Positions 23,469 through 34,512 of a stretch of 64,000 bases of DNA are shown here, in pieces; positions within the stretch are counted from its first letter, which is position 1; every line of letters starts with the position of its first letter. The position numbers were made by a program, and so were the translations under genes. Below the pieces are notes generated by a model. It was not told the DNA's origin, ran no database searches, and saw only the letters and a list, made by a program, of their open reading frames with translations. The DNA comes from Lycocorax pyrrhopterus obiensis (lineage: Eukaryota > Chordata > Aves > Passeriformes > Paradisaeidae). The stretch covers positions 49,998,717-50,062,716 of the forward strand of contig JACSVZ010000002.1 in assembly GCA_014706295.1 (NCBI GenBank), written 5' to 3'.

Positions 23469-23539
23469 GTTGCAAACAATCTTCGCAAAATTTGATGAAA
23501 TAAGAAACTCTGACAATATGATTTTAAGTAGCGTCAGTG
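23469..23539 (+). CDS. CLASP2: CLASP2 internal exon, end of TOG1 (partial CDS)
   Basis: A 71-base exon between a TTCTTTATAG acceptor and a GTGAGT donor. The first base completes an Arg codon with the AG of the previous exon. The frame then reads LQTIFAKFDEIRNSDNMILS and ends SVS plus one G, so it exits in phase 1. 'IFAKFDE' is conserved in CLASPs. The C-terminal part (IRNSDNMILSSVS) is less conserved and closes TOG1 before the linker. The leftover G joins AC of exon 43638-43784 to give the Asp of DKSFDDEE. Confidence 0.94.
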
Positions 23540-26500
23540 GTGAGTATGAAAGATCATATATTTATAATCCACTTTAGATTAATACAAAGTAAATATTTAA
23601 ATACTAGCATTATCAATGTGAGATGGATGAATAGAAACATGTAAATGCTAAGAAAATGAGACACTTGGTGAAACAAGCTTGTACTCTTTACTGGAAGTAT
23701 TTGCTGGACTGTGATCAGAATACAATTGGAAAAGGTGTTAAAACTGTATGGGAACAAGCAGTGAATATTTAACGAGTTACAGATGTGCTCAGTATAGGAT
23801 AGAACAATGCTGCAAAGTGTTGATGCATGGGAAAAAAGATCAAATGAACCTTTATCTTTCTTAGTATGTTACTAAGAGAAAAATAAATGTACTTTAGTAG
23901 ATGGGTGTGTTTGATATCTTCTCTGTTAAGATGATGCATCATGATTATAATACATTGAGTTTTAAATTATAGAAAAAGGAGACTGCAGGATTCAAAGACA
24001 CTTAAGTGTTGACGTTAAGACTTCATTGAGCTTGAGCTCCTTATTTTTGGTGTATTTCAAGAAAAGAGAACCTGTTACACAGAGAATCCCTGTTGCTTCC
24101 TACTGCTTTTTTGCTACAGTATTTTTTTGTATGAAAATTTAATTTAAAACTGTAAATTATGAAAGAAAATTTATGTAACAGCAAAACAAAGGAGGTGCTG
24201 TGGCAGTGGCTTTAACATGGTTTTGGAAGCTTCACTGTCTTCTGCAAGGAATCAGTGGATCTTGTTTTATCGGGAAGAGTTTCCTCCTGTTAATTTGTCT
24301 TTCAAAGTAGCTATATTGATTATGGTCTGCTGTATCTAAAAAGTGTAACTATTCAAGAGTAGAAATATTTTGAGGAATGCATATACTTCCTCAATGTACT
24401 CAAATATATCTTTTTCATTTTTAATTTTCTCACCCTTTTGTTGTTAGTGGGAAAACAGAAGTGACTGTAGCTTCAAAGGAAAGTGTTTTTATAACCTTAT
24501 CTTTGAGGTAGTAAGAGTTTCTATGCTACATTTTGCTTTGAAATAAAATATTTCTATTCTTGAACACTTAAAAAGTGATTTTTAAAATTTTGTATTTTTT
24601 TTTAAAAAGCATTCTAATTTGGGGAAAAGTGTTTTACATAAAATGTTTTATGTTCTGTTCAATTGTAAATTTACTCATTATGTAAGGGTAAACCATTATC
24701 TTTTGCATTTAAAGTTAATACAGCTGCCTTGGTTTCATTGGTTTGAGAGATTCAGAGATGCATTTTGCATGTGTATTTTTTCTGTTGGTAGTTCTCAGGA
24801 GAATGGAGGAAGTCACACAGGGGAATATAGACGTGGAAATAATTTAAATGTATGAAAATATATATACCACCTTGCTTGACTAGTTAAGATAGCACTTCTG
24901 TCCTTTTTGTCTCTGTTTAAAAGAGTTAACAAAGTTTATTTTGAAGCCATTTTTATCTCATGTGCAAAACACAGATATTAATGCCGATCTATGACAGCAT
25001 AAACCATGTATTTCGTCTTGTAGCTGGCAATTTCTATGCAGAAGTTACTGTGATTCTGTTTTGGTACCGTAAATGACAGAATCCCTCTTAATACGTTGGT
25101 TTCAGTATTTTTGCTTGAACCTAGTTCATCTGTTGCTTCCATCTAGGCAGTTTTTCAATGTTATTGAAAAGGTATTCTTCCATTGTTAGTGCTTTATCTT
25201 GGCTTTGTGCTTCATTATTCTCTGAAGGACAATTTGTATTTACTGCTTGCACATGTAGATTTAAAGTTACTGTTGAATTCCTGTAGCCTTGTTTCCAACT
25301 TCTCCTTCAGGAGCTTTATCAAACATCTCTGGATAAAGGCCAAATTTTAGTGGCTAAATACATCTGTTACAGTGTTGAGGACGTTTTTTGGGCTTTGGAT
25401 ATTTTGTAGTAGGGTTTGGGAAGGTCGTGGGGGAGTAGGGTTATCTTTCCAAAGTGGGAGGAGGTATAGGAGGGGTGCAAAGGGCAAAAACTCTTCAACT
25501 GGCTTTAATATAATTAAACTCCATAGTGGGCCTTCTTAACAGCGAAAGGAATGGTTTTTTGCCAGGTGGAGGTACTGTCTCAAGTAGGTTGACTCTACTG
25601 ATGGGGGTCCTGTTCAGTTTGTGATGGATAGGGAAGAGCTTGCTAATACAACCTTGGAAGATGTCATCTTCTTCATAGTCCTGAGTGACACTGCTGTGGT
25701 AGTGAATATTTGGTGTGTTGACCTAGTTTCTGAGAATCCAGAGATGTGACTTAGGATTCTCTCATCAAATAATACTAACATCAGTTGTTCAGTCTTTTTA
25801 TCCAGCATGTACTTAGGAAGAAAAAAAAGAATAAAGAGTCAAAGCTTGCAGCTTTAAACAACCTGAACACAAAAATGTTTTCCGTAGTATATTGATAATC
25901 AAAACAAATACATATTTAAAAAAATATGTTTGTACTAACATGATTTAACACTTGGGAGTTTTAAAAAGCATTGTGTTGGTATGCTTAGGTATGTGGGAGA
26001 AATACAGGTAGGACAGGAAAAAGTCTCCTTCCTGCAGTCTTAGCACACTGGTGGATTTAATATCTTATCCTTTTAGTGTCCTAGAGGGGATCTAGCGAGA
26101 ACAGTCCCTTTAGTCTTGTGTTACTTCTTTCCTTTATTGAATCTGTGATGGAATGGTAAAGAGGAGGAGAAGAACAAGTTACCATTAGAGACTGACAGAT
26201 CCTCTTGGAGGGTAGACGAGGTGGAAAGCACATTCAAACACTTATGGATGGAGTAATTGGGGTAGGATGTAACAAGGAGTTTCAAAAGCCAGCACACGAG
26301 GAGGTACCATGTCTAACAAGGGAACTGGGCAGGAATCTCAGTGCTTTTGCTTGGTAAGAGTGGCTTACAGCCTTAAATAATATCCCACTGCTAGCTTGCC
26401 TCTCCAGCTGACCTTTGTTTTTTTTTTTTTTTAATAATTATTTTCCGCCCATCTTCCTTTACTCTCAGATGTGTATAGTAAAATCAGAGATAATTTCTTT

Positions 26501-27214
26501 AATGTGAATTATGTGAATGAATGAGCTGCTATGCAAACCTTGGGATTTGTTTAGATTCATAATGATGCATATTGAAAGAATCAGATCAGGATGTTTGCCT
26601 GTTAAGCAGTATCTTATGTGTGCTGCTAGTTTTGCCCTTTCACTCCACCAGAACACTCCTTCCAAACTGGAGAAGATTCTTTAAAGCACCCCCCCATTTT
26701 TCAGCAAGTGAACGTTCATTTCTATGGAAACAGAACTGGCAGCCAATCTCAGCACTACAAAAGCATTTGTTTCTGCTGCCTGAGATTTGTAAATACTGTT
26801 TTCTCTAAGAGAATTCAAGCAGACTTCTGTATCGGATAGTAGTGTCATTATTGAGACAGGGAATTAAAACAAAAGTAGGGAAACTATTAATACTGAGCTC
26901 TCTGCTGCACTCAGCAGAATGAGCTGAAGATAAATTGTGCATCTCTATTCAACCCGTGCAGTTTTTCCATTTTAATGTTTAATGGCTCAAAGGACTGGCT
27001 TTACAAACACAAAATATGACAGGTAGGATATGTGACGTTAGTATTGTGGTGTAGGGGAGCTGTGTTATGGATGATAAAGATGCAGTTGAAATACATGTTC
27101 TCCTGGGAAAAAAAAAGGGGGCAAATAAAAATCCATAGCACAAATGTGTATCTTTTTTTCCACATTACGCTATTGTTTTTTATTTCCCTTTGCTGTTTTC
27201 TATTTGGAAATATA

Positions 27215-27228
27215 GTTACTATGGAGAC
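27215..27228. promoter_or_regulatory. Degenerate RFX X-box-like palindrome
   Basis: GTTACTATGGAGAC resembles the RFX-family X-box (GTTRCCATGGYAAC) with mismatches in both half sites. It lies about 1.1 kb upstream of the gamma-type first exon. Function is speculative. Confidence 0.25.
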
Positions 27229-28188
27229 AGTGACGACATACTCTAATAGAGCTCACCAGTGCAGCACAACATGAATATATATCTTTTGGGAATACTGCTG
27301 ATAGCTGCTATGATTATTTTATAGAGGTTTTGAGCTGCATGTATTTCTTTGGCTTGCTCGATGCAAGTGGTCAAAATGCAGCCACATCATTTTCAATTTC
27401 AGCTGCTCTTCCTGATGGTTTATCATTTTAAATAGGAAAATTTACTGACAGATGAAGTGTACTGGTCAGCTCAAGCCCATTTGGAAGAAAAGGGCCTCAG
27501 CAGGCTGATGCTTCGGCAGGTTTTTAAGGAATTTGCATGAGTTTTTGGATTGTTACTACAGGGAACTGTGTCTGGCTCCTTGCAAATGCGTGGTTCTCAT
27601 GCACTGTGCAACAGCATATGCTACAGTCTGCCTGAGTTTTAAACTTTTCCATTGGCAAGACTAAGTAAATTGGTACTACTTACTTGCTACTCTTTTTTTG
27701 GTCACTGTTGGATTGCACTTTCTACCCTCAGCGTGTCACCTAAAAAGTAGATTCGGGTACAAACTCTGATCAGCAGCTCAGGCTCTGGGTAGGCTGTCAT
27801 TCCTGCTCTCCAGCATGTGTTGCACGCATGCTTTGGAAGCAGTTTCTCTTTAAAGTTGCGGGGTGGGGGGGTTTCCAAACAAGTCTTCCGAAAACTCACA
27901 AAAAGAAGCAGCACCTTTCTTCAACGAAGCCCTTTCCTACTTCCTGTGGCTCTACTGTTTTATTTTGTGTTACGTTTTGGTTGATCTCTGTTCTGTGGCG
28001 TGCTCTTCCTTAACCAGGCCTGCTGCTTCTCCTCTCGCTTCATTTTCCGTGGCGGTGGGGGGCGAAGCTTCCCCCGGCGGTGTGGGATGCCGCCCCGTCC
28101 CGGGGGTTCCGGCGGGGCCGGCGCTTCCCGGGCGCTGCCGGGCGGCGGGGGGACCCGCCGGGCACATGACGGCGGGGGCGGAGCGCCC

Positions 28189-28210
28189 GGGGGGCCGGGC
28201 CGGGGCCGGG
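28189..28210 (+). promoter_or_regulatory. Potential G-quadruplex
   Basis: Four G runs (6, 3, 4 and 3 long) are each separated by CC. This fits the canonical G3+N1-7 pattern with uniform 2-nt loops. It lies about 140-160 bases upstream of the gamma-type start codon, so in promoter DNA or leader RNA depending on where transcription begins. Confidence 0.6.
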
Positions 28211-28349
28211 CCGGCGCGGAGGGTTCCCTTGCGAGGCGGGACTGCTATTTTGAAGCGAGGCGGCGGCTGTAGCGGCAGGGAGCCGGCAGGAATCCGGCGG
28301 GGATCCGGCCGGGACCCGCCGCGCCCGCCCTCCCGCGGCACCGCCGGGC

Positions 28350-28368
28350 ATGATGGCTGTGGGGGACG
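28350..28368 (+). CDS. CLASP2: CLASP2 alternative first coding exon, gamma-type N-terminus (MMAVGD)
   Basis: This exon starts transcripts that lack TOG1. Two adjacent ATGs (28350 and 28353) are followed by GCT GTG GGG GAC G and a consensus GTGAGT donor at 28369. The single leftover G plus AC of exon 43638 gives Asp, so the protein begins M-(M)-AVGDDKSFDDEE. The mammalian CLASP2 gamma isoform begins MAMGDDKSFDDEE as I recall it, so identity, phase and length agree. The second ATG (G at +4, matching the mammalian start) is the likelier initiator; the first is an extra Met in this species. The exon lies inside a CpG island. Gamma-type products keep the linker, later TOG domains and C-terminal binding regions, but not the N-terminal TOG1. 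Confidence 0.93.
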
Positions 28369-31300
28369 GTGAGTGGGGACCTCCGTGCCCTTGGGGACCG
28401 CCGCGGGGCTGCGGGGGGCTCTCCGCAGCCCGGGCGGGCCGGGGAGGTTGGGATGGCAGGTTGGCATCTTGGGCTGACGGGCTTGGCTTCCGCCCGAGCC
28501 GGGCGCTGGGCGATGGATGCTACGCGCAGCAGCCGGAGGGTACCGGGGCACCGAGCGTGGCAACTCCAGCCCTTCTTGGAATTTTAACCGTGCCTGGGTT
28601 TCTGGGATGGCCCGTGATCTCAATTATTTACCTCTGGCAGATTCCGCTGTGCATTTTTATGTTGGTGTTGTGTTTGCCCCTCTCGCCTCTGTGTTACTTG
28701 TGTTGGCCACCTCTGCAAGATAAGGCAGAATTTACTATACTGCTTTGTAATCAAGCGGATGTCAACCTGCCGTGTTTTGTGAAGAAATTCATGCTCATTC
28801 AGCATAGCCATAAAAGAAGAGCCTTGCTGCTAGAGCTGGGGATGTATATTTAATAAAGACATGGGATGTTACTACGTTTCCTTCACTGCACAGTGTATTG
28901 TTACACAAACCAATGGAAAGTAGGTCAGTAAAGCAACACAGACTATATGGTTGTGTTTTCGTTAAAAACGAGACATATATTTTATCTTTATGGCACCTCT
29001 TGGGTTTGCGTGTCAGCCAGGTTCTCTGAGCTTAATACCATGATGACTATATATGCGTTATTATTTTTAGAGAGACTTGAGATGCGTTCATTGGACTTGT
29101 AGCAAGTTTAGGGATGAGGTAGGATGGCTGTGCTTTTACAAGTGACTATATATGCAGATTCACATAAAGAAGATGGTTTTATCAAGAGCAGATTAAATCT
29201 TTTATCTGAATTTGCTAAAACAGTAGTTGTAAAGAGTCCTGAGAGAGACCCTTTCTTGAGGTGACCTGAAATGTGTGTTTTTCACTTAGTTCTTTCATAT
29301 GTTAGAGACTGAAAGAGATAATGAGTGTGACCAGAGCAGTGAAATTATGTCTGGACTGCACAGTCTAAGAAAATTTGGGCAGTTCTCTGATGTTTGTATG
29401 TTTGTCATTTGCAAGGTGCAAGGGAAGTCATGGTCTTTGTAGAACTGAATATGTACCAAGCTCACTCTTGCTGAGATTTTTTTTTTTTTGAAATGTTTTT
29501 CTTCGTCTTTGTTTCCTTCCTGTGAAGCAACACAGTTCTCCATGGTGTAAACATGAATTGTGGTAACTTGCAGATTAAGACTGCAAGTTGTAGCATGTTA
29601 AGAAATAACTGCATTCTCTAGGCAAAGCTGTAGGATTTTTGTCGTTCTGTAGTGGTCGAGGTTTATAAAGTGAGGGTGGTTGTGGAGCTCTCTTCTGTAT
29701 AATTTAATTCGTCATTAACAAAGGCACTAAGAACAAAGTACTGTTCAGGCAGTCAGCTGACATTCTGTGTAGGAGCTTTGAGCAATAATGCCAGATACAA
29801 TTAACAGTGTGTAGGATGATTATATAGCTGTTGGTCTCTCTTAAAACTACTGCTTACCACATTTACAAGGAATTTAGTCTTCTGATGTTATGTTATGAAA
29901 CTGCGAAGGAAAACAAAACCGTAGTTACTGTTAAGAAAACTTCTTGATCTTTTTTTCTAAATTTAATCACGGTTTTGCTGCGGTCTTTTGTTTTGCAAAT
30001 ATTCTGTATATCCTCCTAATATATGCAACACAGAAGAAATGTTTTAAGGTTAGTGATTCTGCAGCCTTTGAGAAATGTCTTTTCTCGGCAAAATGTCATT
30101 TTGTTGTGGCTAGTATGTATGTTTAACTTAATATTTGTGAGACTAGGCTGAAGGCATTGTGCAGATACTCCAGAGAACAGATTTTTTTACTTGTCTTATT
30201 TGGTTTGCTCGCTTAATCGGCCTAGATGTGTTACACAATTGCAGAGTATGTTTGGAAATGCTATCTAGAAGTGGTAATGTCGATTTTATCTTGAATGCAA
30301 GACATTGGCTTATTGGAACCTTTTGGATTATTTTTTTCCCAGTTTTCTTGAGCACAAGCAGAAATGTAAGTAAAACATGGTGCTTAACAGTTGAATCTTA
30401 ATCTGATTTCTCAAGTGAAGATTAAAGGGAAGAACCAGATTTTCTGTTTGCCCCCATGTTAACTGTCTCAAGCTCTCCAAGCTATTGTTGGAAGAATGTA
30501 AAGGGGAAAAAATATAATCCTGTGCTTGCGGCCCAGCAAACAAATGGACCGTAACTTCTACTGTAGCGAATGCGTGCCAGTGGGAAAGCATGCGCTGCCT
30601 CAGTCTTAAAGGCATTTCACGTACTTGTGTGACGGGAGGTGTGTGTTTGCCCTGCAAGTTGTGTTTGGAGGCTGCTGAGGAAAACCAGCCAGGAGCCGTT
30701 CCTTGCTCTGGTCTCCTTGTTCCTTGGAGAGGATAATGCATTTCTGCCATTATCCGTTGGTAACCAGATTAGGCTGCTGAGGAGGTGGCGAGCGGAATCG
30801 CAGTGCGCACATCGCGTTGCGCGTTCTCTCCAGCACCGTGTTGTAATTCAGAAGCTTCCATTGGTGTTTCCTCACCTGGTTGTCAGTCTGTGCTATGTTA
30901 CCTTGTTATTTTGTAGGTAAGGGACTGCCTTGATCCCAGTTGAACAAAGTAATTAGGATAAGGACAAAATGATCTGCCTAAAACTACGAACGGCCTTAAA
31001 GGGAAGATTAGACATAAGTTTTCTTAAGATGTACTAAACGTATTGCAGTACCAGATATAAGGTATTTGAGGGCTATCTAAAAGCATATAATCAGCTTTGT
31101 AAGAGGCCGTATTTGGTGCACACATTTGTTGCACTAGTGTATACTAAGTATACTGTTTTGTATCATATAATGAATAAGCACTTCTTTATTTATTAGTGTA
31201 TTTTTATGTAAATGGCATACAATGTTTCATGACTTTAAGCACTTGTCAGATTTTAGATGAGAAAGCATATGTGACTGGTTTATGAATAGAAATTATCCTT

Positions 31301-33939
31301 GTATCTTACTGCATATGCATATCAAATTTTGTGTTTTGTCTTCTTTCAAAATACTCGATTAATATATGCATGGTCCTAAAGCATGAGAACAATTATCTTC
31401 CATTCCCTGATGTTCTTCTGAGGGAAGGCTGTCTTCCTAAGTCTTTAATCTGATTAAGTAGTTTCTGTGAATTGTGGGTGCTATACAGCTTTAATATTTT
31501 ACTTTTGACTGAAAAAGGGATCGGACATATTAAAGGTATAGAAGCTACAGTGGTGTTTGAGACGTTAGCTTGATTTAAAATATATATGTTATTTTAGTGC
31601 ATGTGGATTTCTGAGGTCTATTTCTGATTTTTGTTATCCTCCAGTAGGAGACTTTTTAAACCAACAGAGTCCTGTGAATAACGATAATAGAGCAATTGCT
31701 ACACTGGCCTAGAAATTGGTCAGGCTGTAACTGTGGTGCTTTGTACCATTCAGAGCCGTCTCCTGGGTGTGGGAATATAAATAGTAGCAGAAGTTTTTGT
31801 GCAGGATAGAAGCGTATCACTTGTTCCCTTTTCTGTTCTTGTTTGGGCCTGTGTTTTTTTGACCATGCTGACTGCACCTGCACTGGCTCCTTTTCCTGTA
31901 ATTTCTCCCCACCACTCCCCTTCCGTTATTAGCAGTTGGTGGGCACGTTGGTTTGGGAAATGGCTTTGCTCGCTGTGCCTGAGAGAGGAAGGACAGATAC
32001 CGTGAGCTGGAATTTGATTGCTGTTCGGAACCAAACCAGTGCAAAGCTTCTTTTCACAGTAAGGTCACATACTACTCCCAGTGATTAACATAGATTCTGA
32101 GTTGTGTTTTGTCTATAAAGTGCAAGTACTGTTGCTAATAGCAGTGAAAGAACAGTGGGACAGTGAAGCAGCTGAGTGGGAGAGGGAGGGAATGTGTAAA
32201 CACGCCAAGGGCTGTATGAAAAGACACAGTTTCTACTAAGAGAACGGATGAATACAGCAAGGTTCAAGACTGATGTGAATAGAAAAAATAATTCAAGGAA
32301 GAACTGTGCAACTCAGAGCATTTTTTAATTTAAAAAACAAAGCTGGAAACACATGACATAAAACAGTTATTTTTTCAAAACCAGCATAGCTTCTGGAGTG
32401 ATGCGTGCACCTGATTTTTTAATATATTCTAGGGTAATAACTACAAATAAGTTTTTGTCTTCAGTTTCTAAATGACATTTTCAAAGTGTTAAGGAATTTT
32501 GTGGGTCGTGGTGGTTGTTGTTTTCATTAAACATGAAACATGAGTTCACTAAAAAGATTTCCAGATATGTTTAATCTGTCATCCAAAAGTGTTGGTTGTC
32601 TGGAATGCTGGAGTCAGTTTTTATTCATTTTTAAGAACAAGTTACAAAATAAAAAAAACTACTTTGGTGTTTTCCATTCTATCTGCATGTTTTTGATTAT
32701 TCCAGACTATTGGTAATATTACATGTTTTTTGGTTGTTATGGGGGGGAGTAGTTATTAATATTTTTTAAAGGTACATTTTGAAAAAGAAAAAAAGACACG
32801 TTAGAATTGTGAACAGCCACAGGAGAAATGTAAAGCCTACTAAGGGTTTCCTTTGATAGATGTTGCAAGAATCTTCCACTTGACCGACTGGATATTTGCC
32901 TTGCAGGGTTTATTTTCATCTTTGTTATCTATGAAATATGAGGAGTATTTCCTTACTGTTACATGTTATTTTTAATAAAATCTTCCTGTAGTAAATACTG
33001 ATGAGCAAGTAAGCTACATTTGGGTCATTTCAGTGTCTGAAATGCCTTCAGAGGTGAAGGGTCTCCTGTAGTATTGACCTGAATCAGAAATTCCATTCTG
33101 TATATTATATTTATAAAAGCATCTTAGTTTTGAAGACTTGTGTTTTGGATTTTGTGTCTGCTTTCTTTGCCCAGCTCCTTCATCAAAATACACTTTCATA
33201 GCAACAGCTGAAAAGAGCAGTTGATAACTTGAAAGAGCCTTTTGAAAACCAGCTGTGTATGTAGACTCTTACAAGAAGTGACTACAATTTAAAACTCACA
33301 GGAGTTTCCCAGCTATATGGAGTGTAGGCAACAAGATTTTCATGGTACCACAATTTCTCTAGTACTGCTTCATGTATATTTAATTGTTGTGAATATTTTT
33401 CTGTTCAACTGAGAACCACTTAAAAGCCCTCAAAGGTGGATAGTTGGGAGCCTGAGGAAAGGTGAGGAGAAGGGCTGAAGATGTAGAACAAAGCTCTTAA
33501 CAGCCTGCAGAAGAACGGTACTTTCTTCAAATTAGATATTTTTGCTTTCATCAGGTGTCAGGAGCTCCATGGTGTTCCATGATTGCCTAAGCAATGAACA
33601 TGAGTAGATTTCTATTTGACAAAAAATCCTTTTATCATTATGGATTGTTTTGTGTGTTGACCTGATAAAAGTCCCTTGGTCAATCAACTTACGCAGTGTG
33701 AGGTTTGCTATTGAACTTAAAGGTCAAAGGTATTTCTGTTTATATTGTTTTTCTTTAAAATTTCTTTGCATTGTTGAGTTGATTTTGACAAACTCATTAG
33801 AAACATGGTGAGAAACAGTCTCTGTGTATTATTTTGGGGTTGGATCATGTTCCTACAAAATTAGAGAAATGGCAGCTACTAAAGCTGCCTAGCCATATAC
33901 CAAGCACTTCAGATTTTCCAGATGTGTTGTGAGTTTTTT

Positions 33940-34512
33940 AGCTTCTGGGGTGCTGGTGGATGAGAGGCTGGACCTGAGCCGGCTATGTTGGCTTGCAGCC
34001 CAAAAACCCAGTGCTGTCCTGGGCTGCATCAAAAGCAGTATGGCCAGCAGGGCAAGGGAGATGACCTGTTGAGTGAGTCCATGGAAGGCCATGAAGATGA
34101 TCAGTGGGCTGGGCATCTCTCCTGTGAAGACAGGCTGAGAGAATTGAGATTGTTCAGCCCTGAACGGAGGAGCCTCCAGGGAGACCATACAGCACTTTCC
34201 TGTACCTAAAGGGGGCCTACAGGAAAGCAGGAGAGGGACTTTTTATAAGGCTGTGGAGTGGCAGGACAAGGTGGAATGGCTTTAAGCTGAAAAAGGGTGT
34301 ATTTTGACTGGAAATGCTTCACTTGAGGTGATGAGGCACTGGAGCAGGCTGCCCAGAGAAGTTGTGACTGCCCCGTCCCTGGAGGAGTTCACTGCCAGGT
34401 TGGAGCTCTGAGCAACCTGGTGTAGTGAAAGGTGTCCCTGCCTATGGCAGGAGCGTTGGAACTAGACAGTCTTTAAGGTCCCTTGAAACCCAAACTGTTC
34501 TACGATTCTATG
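33940..34512 (+). mobile_element. CR1 LINE 3' fragment with internal deletion
   Basis: CR1 similarity begins near TTCTGGGGTGCTGGTGGATG (33944) and ends in TTCTACGATTCTATG at about 34512. After GGCCAGCAGGGCAAGGGAGA (near 34042) the sequence jumps directly to TTGAGTGAGTCCATGGAAGG. Roughly 100 bases that normally encode the [18 protein letters not shown] segment are missing. Later landmarks are TGAAGACAGGCTGAGAGAAT near 34124, AGGGGGCCTACAGGAAAGCA near 34210, and GGAACTAGACAGTCTTTAAG near 34458. It is a nonfunctional copy in sense orientation. Confidence 0.93.

Larger units (their letters stand above)
28030..28600 (+). promoter_or_regulatory. CLASP2: CpG-island promoter of the gamma-type CLASP2 transcript
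   Basis: The stretch from about 28030 to 28580 is extremely GC- and CpG-rich, in contrast with its AT-rich surroundings, and contains GC-box-like strings (GGCGGGGGCGGAG at 28171-28183). It has no obvious TATA box and ends at a start codon and splice donor (28350-28368). These are the classical features of a TATA-less housekeeping-type promoter. The transcription start cannot be placed. An ATG at 28166 opens a frame that overlaps the main start out of frame, so either transcription starts downstream of it or translation is dampened. A run of G tracts at 28189-28210 could form a G-quadruplex. Long open frames on both strands here reflect the lack of AT-rich stop codons and are not genes. Confidence 0.85.

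Noticed and set aside
27970..28623. 217-codon minus-strand and 169-codon plus-strand open frames across the CpG island
   Set aside because: Stop codons are rare in such GC-rich DNA. The peptides are Pro/Arg/Gly/Ala low complexity without conserved motifs, and the region is explained as a promoter with a short first exon.
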